Below are positions 15,356 to 23,501 of a stretch of DNA of 64,000 bases, one piece after another. The notes beneath the pieces were generated by a model. That model was not told the DNA's origin and made no database searches. It saw nothing but the letters and a program-made list of their open reading frames with translations. This DNA is from Mesorhizobium alhagi CCNWXJ12-2. Its GTDB lineage: Bacteria > Pseudomonadota > Alphaproteobacteria > Rhizobiales > Rhizobiaceae. Every line of letters starts with the position of its first letter. The stretch's first letter is position 1. Both the position numbers and the translations under genes were made by a program. The stretch spans positions 1-64,000 of the forward strand of contig NZ_AHAM01000053.1 in the NCBI RefSeq assembly GCF_000236565.1, in the 5' to 3' direction.

Positions 15356-17560
15356 ATGAACCGTCTTGAGCGCCTGTTGCGCCCTAAATCCATCGCAGTG
15401 ATCGGCGGCGGCGCCTTCGCCACCAATGTGGTCAGGCAATCGCTGAAGATGGGCTTTCCCGGCGACATCTGGCCGGTGCATCCGAAGAAGGACGAGATCG
15501 AGGGCGTGAAAGCCTATCGCTCGGTCGCCGACCTGCCGGGCTCGCCGGATGCAGCGTTCATCGGCGTCAACCGTTTCGCCACCATCGAAATTGTGCGCGA
15601 GCTTGCGGCGCGCAGGGCGGGCGGGGCCATCTGCTTCGCCGCCGGTTTTCGGGAGGCCGGCGCAGACGACGAGGACGGCGAGCGGCTGCAGACCGAACTG
15701 GTCGAAGCAGCCGGCTCCATGCCGGTCATCGGGCCGAACTGCTACGGCCTTATCAACTATGCGGACGGAGCCCTTCTGTGGCCGGACCAGCATGGCGGCC
15801 GGCGGCTGGAGCCTGGCACACGCGGCGCGGCCATCATCACGCAGTCGTCCAACATTGCCTGCAACCTCACCATGCAGAAGCGTGGCTTGCCAATCGCCTT
15901 CCTGATGACAGCCGGCAACCAGGCGCAGACCGGCTTGTCCGAGATGGCGCTCGGGCTGATCGAGGACGATCGCGTCTCCTGCCTCGGCCTCCACATCGAA
16001 GGCTTCGATTCCGCAGCCGGTTTCGAGCGGCTGGCGGCGAGGGCGCGGGAACTCAAGAAGCCGATCGTGGCGATGAAGGTGGGTCGTTCCGAGCAGGCGC
16101 GAGCGGCCACAATTTCGCACACCGCCTCGCTCGCCGGATCAGACGCCGCCTCCGAAGCCTTCCTCAAGCGGCTCGGCATTGCGCGGGTCGGCTCGATCCC
16201 GTCCTTCCTCGAAACGCTGAAGCTGCTGCATGCCGGCGGCCCGCTTTCCGGCTACACGCTTTCCTCGATGAGCTGTTCCGGCGGGGAGGCTTCGGTGATG
16301 GCCGACACAGCGGAGGGGCGGAAAATTCATTTCCCTGCTCTCGCGGAGGCGCACCGGGCGCATGTGAAATCGACGCTCGGTCCGCTGGTGGCGGTCGCCA
16401 ACCCGCTCGACTACCATACCTTCATCTGGAACAACGAGCCGGCGATGACCGAGACCTTCGCCGCCATGGTGTCGGGCGGCTTTGACCTCAACATGCTGGT
16501 GCTCGATTTCCCGCGCAACGACCGCTGCTCCGACGCCGACTGGTGGGCGACGGTGCGGGCGTTCGAGGCTGCGCTGAAAGCGAACGACGCGCGCGGCGCG
16601 ATCGTCGCTTCAATGCTGGAAAATCTGCCGGAGGAACATGCCTCCGAGCTTTTCCGGCGCGGCATTGTCCCGCTGCACGGGATCGTAGAAGCGATGGAAG
16701 CGGCCGGGGCGGCGGCGTTTATCGGCGAGGCGTGGAAGCGGCCTTCTACCTCCCCTTTGAAGGGAGGTCGCGCCGACGGCGCGGGCATCGGCGCCAAGAT
16801 ACCCCCACCCCTAACCCCTCCCCTCAAGGGGGAGGGGGACAGGTGCGCTCAGCCTGACGAAGCCTCAGCCAAAGCCATGCTCGCGGAAGCAAGCCTGCCG
16901 GTCCCACCCGGCCGCCGCGCGTCCAGCCCCGAGGAAGCTGTTGCCGCCGCCGCGGCGTTCGGCTTGCCCGTCGCGCTGAAGGCGCTGGGCGTCGCCCATA
17001 AGAGCGAGCTGGGTGCAGTCAGGCTCAACCTCAAATCCGCCGAAGAGGTACAGGCGGCCGCCGCGGCGCTGCTGCCGCTCGGCGCTGGCCTCTATGTCGA
17101 GCGCATGGTGCAGGGCGGCGTCGCCGAGCTCATCGTCGGCTTCACGCGCGACCCGATATTCGGGCCGGTGATGACCATCGGATCGGGCGGCGTTCTGGTC
17201 GAACTGCTGAAGGATTCCGCCACGCTGATGCTGTCGGCTACGCGCGAGGAAATAGAGGCCGAACTGCGCGGGCTGAAACTGTTTCCGCTGCTCGACGGCT
17301 ATCGGGGGAGGCCGAAGGCCGATCTGGGCGCGGCGATCGAGGCTGTTCTGGGCCTTGCGGCGTTTGTGCTGGAAAACGCTGACAAGGTCGAGGAACTGGA
17401 TATCAATCCGCTGATCGTCTGTCGGGAAGGGCAGGGCGCGTGGATTGCGGATGCGCTGATGATTGCCGCCCCTTCTCACCCTGTGGGAGAAGGTGTCGCC
17501 CTCGGGCTTGCGGAGCAAGGCCGAGACAAGGCGACGGATAAGGGGTGTTGGAAGAAGTGA
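15356..17560 (+). CDS. ADP-forming acyl-CoA synthetase with repeat-encoded insert
   Basis: 734 residues. The N-terminal half is a CoA-binding Rossmann domain (SIAVIGGGAFATNVVRQSL) and succinyl-CoA ligase-like domain (about 150-455, with SMSCSGGEASVMADTAEG). The C-terminal half (about 500-700) is an ATP-grasp domain with ALKALGVAHKSELGAVRL and EELDINPLIVC. NDP-forming enzymes of this kind make a CoA thioester from a carboxylic acid, ATP and CoA. Context suggests activation of gamma-butyrobetaine, crotonobetaine or carnitine (inference). Two oddities: residues about 463-495 are encoded by a palindromic repeat placed exactly between the halves, and the last 30 residues (705-734) are encoded by another repeat copy. 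Both keep the frame open. Confidence 0.87.
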   Translation: MNRLERLLRPKSIAVIGGGAFATNVVRQSLKMGFPGDIWPVHPKKDEIEGVKAYRSVADLPGSPDAAFIGVNRFATIEIVRELAARRAGGAICFAAGFREAGADDEDGERLQTELVEAAGSMPVIGPNCYGLINYADGALLWPDQHGGRRLEPGTRGAAIITQSSNIACNLTMQKRGLPIAFLMTAGNQAQTGLSEMALGLIEDDRVSCLGLHIEGFDSAAGFERLAARARELKKPIVAMKVGRSEQARAATISHTASLAGSDAASEAFLKRLGIARVGSIPSFLETLKLLHAGGPLSGYTLSSMSCSGGEASVMADTAEGRKIHFPALAEAHRAHVKSTLGPLVAVANPLDYHTFIWNNEPAMTETFAAMVSGGFDLNMLVLDFPRNDRCSDADWWATVRAFEAALKANDARGAIVASMLENLPEEHASELFRRGIVPLHGIVEAMEAAGAAAFIGEAWKRPSTSPLKGGRADGAGIGAKIPPPLTPPLKGEGDRCAQPDEASAKAMLAEASLPVPPGRRASSPEEAVAAAAAFGLPVALKALGVAHKSELGAVRLNLKSAEEVQAAAAALLPLGAGLYVERMVQGGVAELIVGFTRDPIFGPVMTIGSGGVLVELLKDSATLMLSATREEIEAELRGLKLFPLLDGYRGRPKADLGAAIEAVLGLAAFVLENADKVEELDINPLIVCREGQGAWIADALMIAAPSHPVGEGVALGLAEQGRDKATDKGCWKK
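16748..16838. repeat. Palindromic repeat inserted in frame inside CoA ligase gene
   Basis: Two hairpins in tandem: ACCTCCC facing GGGAGGT, and CCCCTCCCC facing GGGGGAGGGG, joined by a GC-rich bridge that contains CGCCGACGGCG. Intergenic in character but located inside the acyl-CoA synthetase frame, where it is translated without a stop as a Pro/Gly/Lys-rich linker (SPLKGGRADG through PPLTPPLKGEG). Related to the CTTCTCCC palindromes on either side of the gene. Confidence 0.8.
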
Positions 17561-17635
17561 AACGCCGCAATCCTTCCAGCACCCCTCATCCGACCTCGCT
17601 TCGCTCGGCCACCTTCTCCCACAGGGGGAGAAGGG
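17470..17635. repeat. Palindromic repeat spanning the CoA ligase 3' end
   Basis: Arms of 26 bases (17470-17495 and 17610-17635) match as reverse complements with one mismatch; core CACCTTCTCCCACAG. The left arm lies within the coding sequence, so the last 30 codons and the stop of the acyl-CoA synthetase fall inside the element. The right arm ends 22 bases before the CaiD homologue ATG. Same family as 15212-15342. Confidence 0.83.
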
Positions 17636-17657
17636 AGTCCCTCACCGGAGAAATTTC

Positions 17658-18440
17658 ATGACTGAAATCATCACCACCCGCCGCGAAGCCGGCATCCTCG
17701 AAGTGACGCTCGACCGGCCGAAGGCCAACGCCATCGACCTGAATACGTCGCGGCTGCTGGGCGAGACCTTCCAGTCTTTCCGCGACGATCCGGAACTGCG
17801 CGTCGCGATCGTGAAAACCGCGGGCGACAAATTCTTCTGCGCCGGTTGGGATCTGAAGGCGGCAGCGGGCGGCGATGCGGTCGACGGCGACTATGGCGTC
17901 GGCGGCTTCGGCGGCCTGCAGGAGCTGCGTGACATGAACAAGCCGGTGATCGCCTGCGTCAACGGCATGGCGGTCGGCGGCGGCTTCGAACTGGCGCTGT
18001 CGTGCGACCTGATCTATGCGTCGGATCATTCCAGCTTCGCGCTGCCGGAGATCAAAGCCGGCACGCTGGCCGACGCCGCGACGGTGAAGCTGCCCAAGCG
18101 CATTCCGTATCATGTCGCCATGGACCTGCTGCTCACCGGGCGATGGATGGATGTGCAGGAGGCGCATCGCTGGGGGCTGGTCAACGAGGTGCTGCCCAAG
18201 GAGAAGCTCGAGGACCGCGTCTGGGAGATCGCGCGCCTGCTCGCTGGCGGGCCGCCGCTGGTCTTCGCCGCCATCAAGGAGGTCGCGCGCCGCGCCGAAG
18301 CGATGGAATTCCAGGACGCGATGAACTGGATCACCAAGCGCAAATTCCGCACCGTCGATGAACTTTATGCTTCGGAAGACAACCAGGAAGGCTTTCGCGC
18401 GTTTGCCGAGAAGCGCGACCCGGTCTGGAAGGGAAAGTGA
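17658..18440 (+). CDS. caiD: Carnitinyl-CoA dehydratase (CaiD-like)
   Basis: 260 residues, crotonase fold. It shares long stretches with Escherichia coli CaiD as I remember it: LDRPKANAID, FRDDPELRVAI, AGWDLKAAAGG, GGFELAL and the C-terminal FAEKRDPVWKG. The two catalytic glutamates fall at 111 (GGGFEL) and 131 (FALPE), the same numbers as in E. coli. It would hydrate crotonobetainyl-CoA to L-carnitinyl-CoA, linking the acyl-CoA dehydrogenase step to carnitine oxidation. CGGAGAAA precedes the ATG. The next gene overlaps its stop (GTGA). Confidence 0.88.
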   Translation: MTEIITTRREAGILEVTLDRPKANAIDLNTSRLLGETFQSFRDDPELRVAIVKTAGDKFFCAGWDLKAAAGGDAVDGDYGVGGFGGLQELRDMNKPVIACVNGMAVGGGFELALSCDLIYASDHSSFALPEIKAGTLADAATVKLPKRIPYHVAMDLLLTGRWMDVQEAHRWGLVNEVLPKEKLEDRVWEIARLLAGGPPLVFAAIKEVARRAEAMEFQDAMNWITKRKFRTVDELYASEDNQEGFRAFAEKRDPVWKGK

Positions 18441-19378
18441 CCGACTACGAAAAACTGATTGACGCAGAGACCTGGGCGTTCATCGAGCGCACCAATTCCT
18501 ATTACCCGCCCGATACCGTCGACTACACAATCGACGAGCAGCGCGAGATCTATGACCGCATGTGCCGCGCCTTTCATGCCGGTTATCCGGAAAGCGTGAC
18601 GGCTGAGGGGTCGACGATCAGCACGCCGACGCATGCCATTCCGATCCGCACCTACCGCACCGCCGCGCCGGAAGCCTCTGCCATGGTGCTCTATTTTCAC
18701 GGCGGAGGCTTCATCCTGGGCGGGCTCGACAGCCATGACGGCATCTGCGCCGAACTGTGCGCCGGCAGCGGCTACGAGGTGGTTTCGGTCGATTACCGGC
18801 TAGCGCCTGAACATATCCACCCGGCCAGCTTCGACGATGCGCTGGCGGCTTTCGAGTGGGCGGCGGCTGCCTACAAACGGCCGATCCTGCTTTGCGGGGA
18901 TTCGGCCGGCGGCAATCTTGCGGCCGCGGTCAGCCATGCTACGCGCGGCCACAAGCGCCACCCGGTCGGGCAGGTGCTGATCTATCCGGGCCTAGGCGGT
19001 GATACTTCGAAGGGATCCTACATCACCCACGCCGAAGCGCCGATGCTGACCATGCGCGACCTGGAATTTTACAAAAACATCCGCACCGGCGGGATCGACC
19101 GCACCGGCGACATCACGCTCGCGCCGCTGGCCGACGCCGATTTCGCCAATCTGCCGCCGACCGTGATCGTCACCGCCGAATGCGACCCGCTGTCCTCCGA
19201 CGGCGAGGCCTATGGCAGGCGCATTGAAGCCGCCGGCGGCAAGGCCTGGTGGCACGAGGAGCCCGGGCTGGTTCACGGCTATCTGCGTGGGCGGCATCTG
19301 ATTTCACGGGCGCGCGCCAGCTTTGGCCGGATCATCGAGGCGGTGACCGTGCTCGGCAAGGGCGAGCGGGCGTGGTGA
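18437..19378 (+). CDS. Alpha/beta hydrolase of the HSL family
   Basis: 313 residues. Hormone-sensitive-lipase motifs: oxyanion hole HGGGFILGG, nucleophile GDSAGGN, acid ECDPLSS and base LVHGYLRG. Cytoplasmic, no signal. GTG start overlapping the caiD stop by four bases, so it is coupled to that operon. In this setting it could hydrolyse carnitinyl-CoA or betainyl-CoA, or an acyl-carnitine ester; the family usually acts on short-chain esters, so the substrate is open. Confidence 0.85.
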   Translation: MTDYEKLIDAETWAFIERTNSYYPPDTVDYTIDEQREIYDRMCRAFHAGYPESVTAEGSTISTPTHAIPIRTYRTAAPEASAMVLYFHGGGFILGGLDSHDGICAELCAGSGYEVVSVDYRLAPEHIHPASFDDALAAFEWAAAAYKRPILLCGDSAGGNLAAAVSHATRGHKRHPVGQVLIYPGLGGDTSKGSYITHAEAPMLTMRDLEFYKNIRTGGIDRTGDITLAPLADADFANLPPTVIVTAECDPLSSDGEAYGRRIEAAGGKAWWHEEPGLVHGYLRGRHLISRARASFGRIIEAVTVLGKGERAW

Positions 19379-19581
19379 GCGTTCCCAAGGGGTACCCTGC
19401 GCCGCGCCATTTTCGCGCGTCCCGATGACGACGCCGATCCAAAAGGCAAGCGCCAATCGATGCCTGGAGCGCAATTCAGGTAACCCCGTGTTGCACAATT
19501 TTAACGCGAGCTCGGTCGCACCGGTGGGACATGGGTGTTAGCCTGCTGCGGGGAGGATAAAGCGCAGGAACAGGAGGCCGT

Positions 19582-20970
19582 ATGGCTACCGTGCTCAACG
19601 CCAAAGGCGTTCCCCTTCCCTACAGCGGAACTTCGGTCAATCACTTCTCGGCGACAAATTCCGGCCCGCGGCTTTACGGCAGCTCCAAGAATGATTCGAT
19701 GTGGGGCGACAGTTCCGTAAACGTGGTCATGTCGGCGGGATTGGGCGATGACATCTATTATCTCTATTCCGCCCGCAACAGCGCCTTCGAAAGAGCCGGC
19801 GAAGGCGTGGATACCATCCACACCTGGATGAGCTACACGCTCCCTGAAAATTTCGAAAACCTCATAGTCACCGGCGACGGGCGCTACGCCTTCGGAAATT
19901 CGGGCGACAACATAATCACCGGCGGTTCCGGCCGGCAGACGCTTGATGGCGGTGCGGGCGACGATGTACTGAAGGGCGGATCGGGCGCGGACATCTTCAT
20001 CGTCTCGGAGGGCAATGGAAGCGACCTGTTCCTCGATTTCGGAGCCCAGGATCAGGTGCGCCTCGAAGGCTACGGGTTCATCTCGTTCGACGCCGTGCGA
20101 TCAAACATGACCCAGACCGGCGCCGATACCCGACTCGATTTGGGCGACGGCGAGATCCTGGTTTTCGCCGACACCAGCATCGATGAGTTCGATCCCGCAC
20201 AGTTCAAGCTCAGCCTCGACAAATCGGAGATGCGCCTGTCCTTTTCGGATGAGTTCGACACACTCAGCCTGTGGAGCGGCGAGAGCGGGACCTGGGATTC
20301 GAATTTCTGGTGGGGGCAGCGGAACGGAAGCACGTTGGCGGGGAATGGCGAGAGGCAATGGTATGTCGATCACGATTACGGTCCGACGAGTTCCGTCAAT
20401 CCGTTCAGCATCGATGACGGCGTGCTCACCATCACCGCCGCGCGGGCGCCGGAAGCAATCAGGCCCGAGATCGACAATTACGAATACACGTCCGGGCTGA
20501 TTACCACCTACGAGTCCTTCTCTCAGACCTACGGCTATTTCGAGATGCGCGCCGACATGCCGGACAATCACGGAACCTGGCCGGCCTTCTGGCTGCTGCC
20601 GGCGGACGGTTCCTGGCCGCCCGAAATCGATGTCGTGGAAATGCGCGGACAGGATCCGGGCACCGTCCAGGTGTCGGCGCATTCGAACGAGACGGGAAGC
20701 CGCACGACGGTGTCCTCGGCGGTCAATGTGCCGGACACCGAAGGTTTTCATACCTATGGCGTGCTTTGGACCGAGGAGGAACTCGTCTGGTATTTCGACG
20801 ATGTCGAGGTATTCCGCACCGATACGCCCGACGACATGCACGAGCCCATGTACATGCTGGCCAATCTGGCCGTGGGTGGCGTAGCTGGAGAGCCTGTTGA
20901 CGGCTTGGCCACGCCTGCCGAAATGCAGATCGACTACATCCGCGCCTATGAGCTGGATTGGCTCGCCTGA
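19582..20970 (+). CDS. exsH: RTX-type secreted GH16 endo-glycanase, ExsH-like
   Basis: 462 residues. The N-terminal part has RTX calcium-binding nonapeptides (GGSGRQTLDGGAGDDVLKGG, then GSGADIF), the mark of type I secretion; no Sec signal. The C-terminal part (about 210-462) is glycoside hydrolase family 16 with EIDVVEMRG, giving nucleophile Glu348, Asp350 and acid/base Glu353. Length and layout match the succinoglycan depolymerase ExsH of Sinorhizobium meliloti, exported by PrsDE. It probably trims the cell's own exopolysaccharide. CAGGAGG ribosome site. It stands alone; no type I exporter is in the window. Confidence 0.87.
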   Translation: MATVLNAKGVPLPYSGTSVNHFSATNSGPRLYGSSKNDSMWGDSSVNVVMSAGLGDDIYYLYSARNSAFERAGEGVDTIHTWMSYTLPENFENLIVTGDGRYAFGNSGDNIITGGSGRQTLDGGAGDDVLKGGSGADIFIVSEGNGSDLFLDFGAQDQVRLEGYGFISFDAVRSNMTQTGADTRLDLGDGEILVFADTSIDEFDPAQFKLSLDKSEMRLSFSDEFDTLSLWSGESGTWDSNFWWGQRNGSTLAGNGERQWYVDHDYGPTSSVNPFSIDDGVLTITAARAPEAIRPEIDNYEYTSGLITTYESFSQTYGYFEMRADMPDNHGTWPAFWLLPADGSWPPEIDVVEMRGQDPGTVQVSAHSNETGSRTTVSSAVNVPDTEGFHTYGVLWTEEELVWYFDDVEVFRTDTPDDMHEPMYMLANLAVGGVAGEPVDGLATPAEMQIDYIRAYELDWLA

Positions 20971-20979
20971 TCTGCGCAA

Positions 20980-21828
20980 TCAGTCCAGGAAGGATCTCGC
21001 CCGCATCGTCTCCGGGATATGGACGCCGAGGCGTGAAAGCACGGTCGGCGCCAGCTGCAGCTGGTCGAGCAGAACATCCTCGTTCGGTCCCGCGCCTCTG
21101 CCGAAATAGTAGAGCGCGAAATCCTGCATCTCGTCGTCATGGCCGCCATGGTGGCCGCGAGCGGTCTGGCCGTGATCGGCCGTCACGATCACCTCATAGC
21201 CGGCCTTGAGCGAGCGCGGCAGGAAGGCCACGAGCTGCGCGTCCATTGCGAACAGCGCCTGGTCCATCTCGCCGCAATCATGCCCGTAGCGGTGGCCCAT
21301 CGAATCCAGCGTGCACGTGTGCAGGATGCCGTAGTCGATGCCATGGCGCTCGGTCAGCATGGTCAGCGTGGCGAACAGGTCAATGTCGCTCGGCGTCATC
21401 TGGTTCTTATGGTTGTAGCCGGTCATGGTGTGGAAGCGGCCATGCGTGATCGGCCCGTCCGGCTCGTCATATTCGATATCGCGCACCAGGTCGAAGGGCG
21501 CTCGGTTGAAGAAGATCGACCAGAAGGAATGCGTCACCGCGCCGGTCCTGCCGCCGGCCTTCGCCACCTCGGAAAAGATGTCCGGCTGGCCAACGCGAAA
21601 CAGCGTCTCGTTCGACACCACGCCATGCACCTGCGGCGGCACGCCGGTGTGGATCGAGGCGTAGCAGGAGGCCGAAGTCGAGGGCAGCACCGAGCGCATC
21701 TTCCAGACGCGCGCCTCGCCCGACTGTACCCAACCTTCCAGGTTGCCCATGAATTTGCGCCAGTTGCGCCAAGGCAGGCCGTCGAGCACGATGAGGAGGA
21801 GTTTGGACCTCAAGCGAATGCCGCTCAA
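20980..21828 (-). CDS. Alkaline phosphatase-type phosphodiesterase
   Basis: 282 residues, type I phosphodiesterase/nucleotide pyrophosphatase fold. Metal and nucleophile features: VLDGLPWRNW with an early Asp, PSTSASCYASIHTGVPP (Thr/Ser nucleophile region), TLDSMGHRYGHD, and TADHGQTARGHHGGHDDE. No signal peptide, so probably cytoplasmic. The start is a TTG overlapping the ABC ATPase stop by four bases (TTGA), which couples it to the importer operon. It may remove a phosphate or phosphodiester group from the imported compound; substrate unknown. Confidence 0.8.
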   Translation of the reverse strand: MSGIRLRSKLLLIVLDGLPWRNWRKFMGNLEGWVQSGEARVWKMRSVLPSTSASCYASIHTGVPPQVHGVVSNETLFRVGQPDIFSEVAKAGGRTGAVTHSFWSIFFNRAPFDLVRDIEYDEPDGPITHGRFHTMTGYNHKNQMTPSDIDLFATLTMLTERHGIDYGILHTCTLDSMGHRYGHDCGEMDQALFAMDAQLVAFLPRSLKAGYEVIVTADHGQTARGHHGGHDDEMQDFALYYFGRGAGPNEDVLLDQLQLAPTVLSRLGVHIPETMRARSFLD

Positions 21829-23501
21829 TTCCCCGCGCTTTCCATGCGCCGGCCCTTGATCGCCTTTTCGAGCCAGCCGATCTCCATCTCCGGGACCGAG
21901 GAGAGCAACAGGTCTGTGTAGTCGTCGAACGGCGGCGTCAGCACCTGGCTTTTCGGGCCGTAGCGCACGACCTCGCCGCGATACATGACAGCGATGGAAT
22001 CGGCGATGGATTTGACCGTTGCTAGGTCATGGGTGATGAACAGGTAGGCGACGTCTTCCTCCTGCTGGAGGTCGAGCAGTAGCTTCAGGATGCCATTGGC
22101 GACCAGCGGGTCGAGCGCGCTCGTCACTTCGTCACAGATGATCAGGCTTGGTTTGGCGGCGAGCGAGCGAGCGATACAGACGCGCTGCTTCTGGCCGCCT
22201 GAGAGTTCGGCCGGGTAGCGGTCGATGAAGCCCTGGCCCATCTCTATCTTCTCGAGCAGTTCGGCGACGCGCCGGTCGCGCTCCTTGCCGCGCATGTCGA
22301 AATAGAATTCCAGCGGCCGGCCGATGATGGTGCCCACCGTCTGGCGCGGGTTCATGGCGACGTCCGCCATCTGGTAGATCATCTGCAACTGGCGCAGATC
22401 TTCCTTGGTGCGGTCGGCCAGTCGGTTGGCGAGCTTTCGCCCGGAAAATGTTATGCTGCCTTCCATCGGCGGCAGCAGGCCGGTGATGGCTCGCGCCAGA
22501 GTGGACTTGCCCGAACCGGACTCCCCAACTACCGCCAGCGTCTGGCCTGGGAATATGTCGACGGTGACATTCTTCAGCACCTTCACCGTGCCTCCGCCAT
22601 AGGCGGCGGTGACGTTCTTTACCGATAGGAACGGCGTAGTCCCCGGCTTCTTCTCCTGATGCTCGATCTCGTGCACCGAAACCAGCGCGCTGGTGTATTC
22701 CTGCCGCGGCTCCTTGATGATCTGACGCGTGCCGCCCCATTCGACCAGCTTGCCGTGGCGCAGCACCATGATCTCGTCGGAGACCTGCGCCACCACGGCG
22801 AGATCGTGGGTGATGTAGAGGGCCGCAACGCCGGTGTCGCGGATCGCGTCCTTGATCGCTGCCAGCACGTCGATCTGCGTGGTCACGTCGAGCGCCGTGG
22901 TCGGCTCGTCGAAGACGATCAGGTCCGGCTCCGAGCACAGCGCCATCGCCGTCATGACGCGCTGCAGTTGGCCGCCGGAAACCTGGTGCGGAAAGCGCCG
23001 GCCAATGTTTTCCGGGTCCGGCAGGCTGAGTTTCTTGAACAGGGCGACGGCGCGCTTTTCGGCTTCGGTCCGCGAGCCCGTACCGTGCAGAAGGGCGGCC
23101 TCGACCACCTGGTCCATCAGGCGATGCGCCGGGTTGAAGGCGGCGGCGGCCGACTGCGCGACATAGCATACCTCGCGGCCGCGCAGCTTGCGCAGGCCCT
23201 GCGCGCCGCCCTTGCGGATGTCGCGCCCGTTGAGCAGGATCTCGCCGCCGGTGATGCGCACGCCGCCGCGCCCGTAGCCCATGGAGGAGAGGCCGATCGT
23301 GGATTTACCGGCGCCGGATTCGCCGATAAGGCCCAGCACGCGGCCGCGCTCGAGCTTGAGCGAAACATCGTCGACGATAACAATATTCCGCGGATTCTCG
23401 CCGGGCGGGTAGACCCGCGCCTCGATACGCAGATTGCGAATGTCGAGCAGCGGGCCTTGCTGCTTCGGTTCCACCGCCGGGCGCGCAAGAATATCAGCCA
23501 T
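21825..23501 (-). CDS. Fused double ATPase of peptide-type ABC importer
   Basis: 558 residues with two complete ABC domains in tandem, equivalent to DppD and DppF joined. Domain 1: Walker A GESGAGKST, signature VSGGQLQRV, Walker B IVFDEPTTALD. Domain 2: Walker A GESGSGKST, signature LSGGQKQRV, Walker B IICDEVTSALD. Each should be followed by an oligopeptide-binding C-terminal region. It powers the two permeases upstream, overlapping the second by eight bases. Such fusions are common in rhizobia. Confidence 0.93.
   Translation of the reverse strand: MADILARPAVEPKQQGPLLDIRNLRIEARVYPPGENPRNIVIVDDVSLKLERGRVLGLIGESGAGKSTIGLSSMGYGRGGVRITGGEILLNGRDIRKGGAQGLRKLRGREVCYVAQSAAAAFNPAHRLMDQVVEAALLHGTGSRTEAEKRAVALFKKLSLPDPENIGRRFPHQVSGGQLQRVMTAMALCSEPDLIVFDEPTTALDVTTQIDVLAAIKDAIRDTGVAALYITHDLAVVAQVSDEIMVLRHGKLVEWGGTRQIIKEPRQEYTSALVSVHEIEHQEKKPGTTPFLSVKNVTAAYGGGTVKVLKNVTVDIFPGQTLAVVGESGSGKSTLARAITGLLPPMEGSITFSGRKLANRLADRTKEDLRQLQMIYQMADVAMNPRQTVGTIIGRPLEFYFDMRGKERDRRVAELLEKIEMGQGFIDRYPAELSGGQKQRVCIARSLAAKPSLIICDEVTSALDPLVANGILKLLLDLQQEEDVAYLFITHDLATVKSIADSIAVMYRGEVVRYGPKSQVLTPPFDDYTDLLLSSVPEMEIGWLEKAIKGRRMESAGN

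Noticed and set aside
16741-16850. Possible sequencing error or frameshift in the CoA ligase gene
   Set aside because: The frame stays open on both sides, both domain halves are intact and in the same frame, and the segment is palindromic like neighbouring repeats, so a true insertion explains it better.
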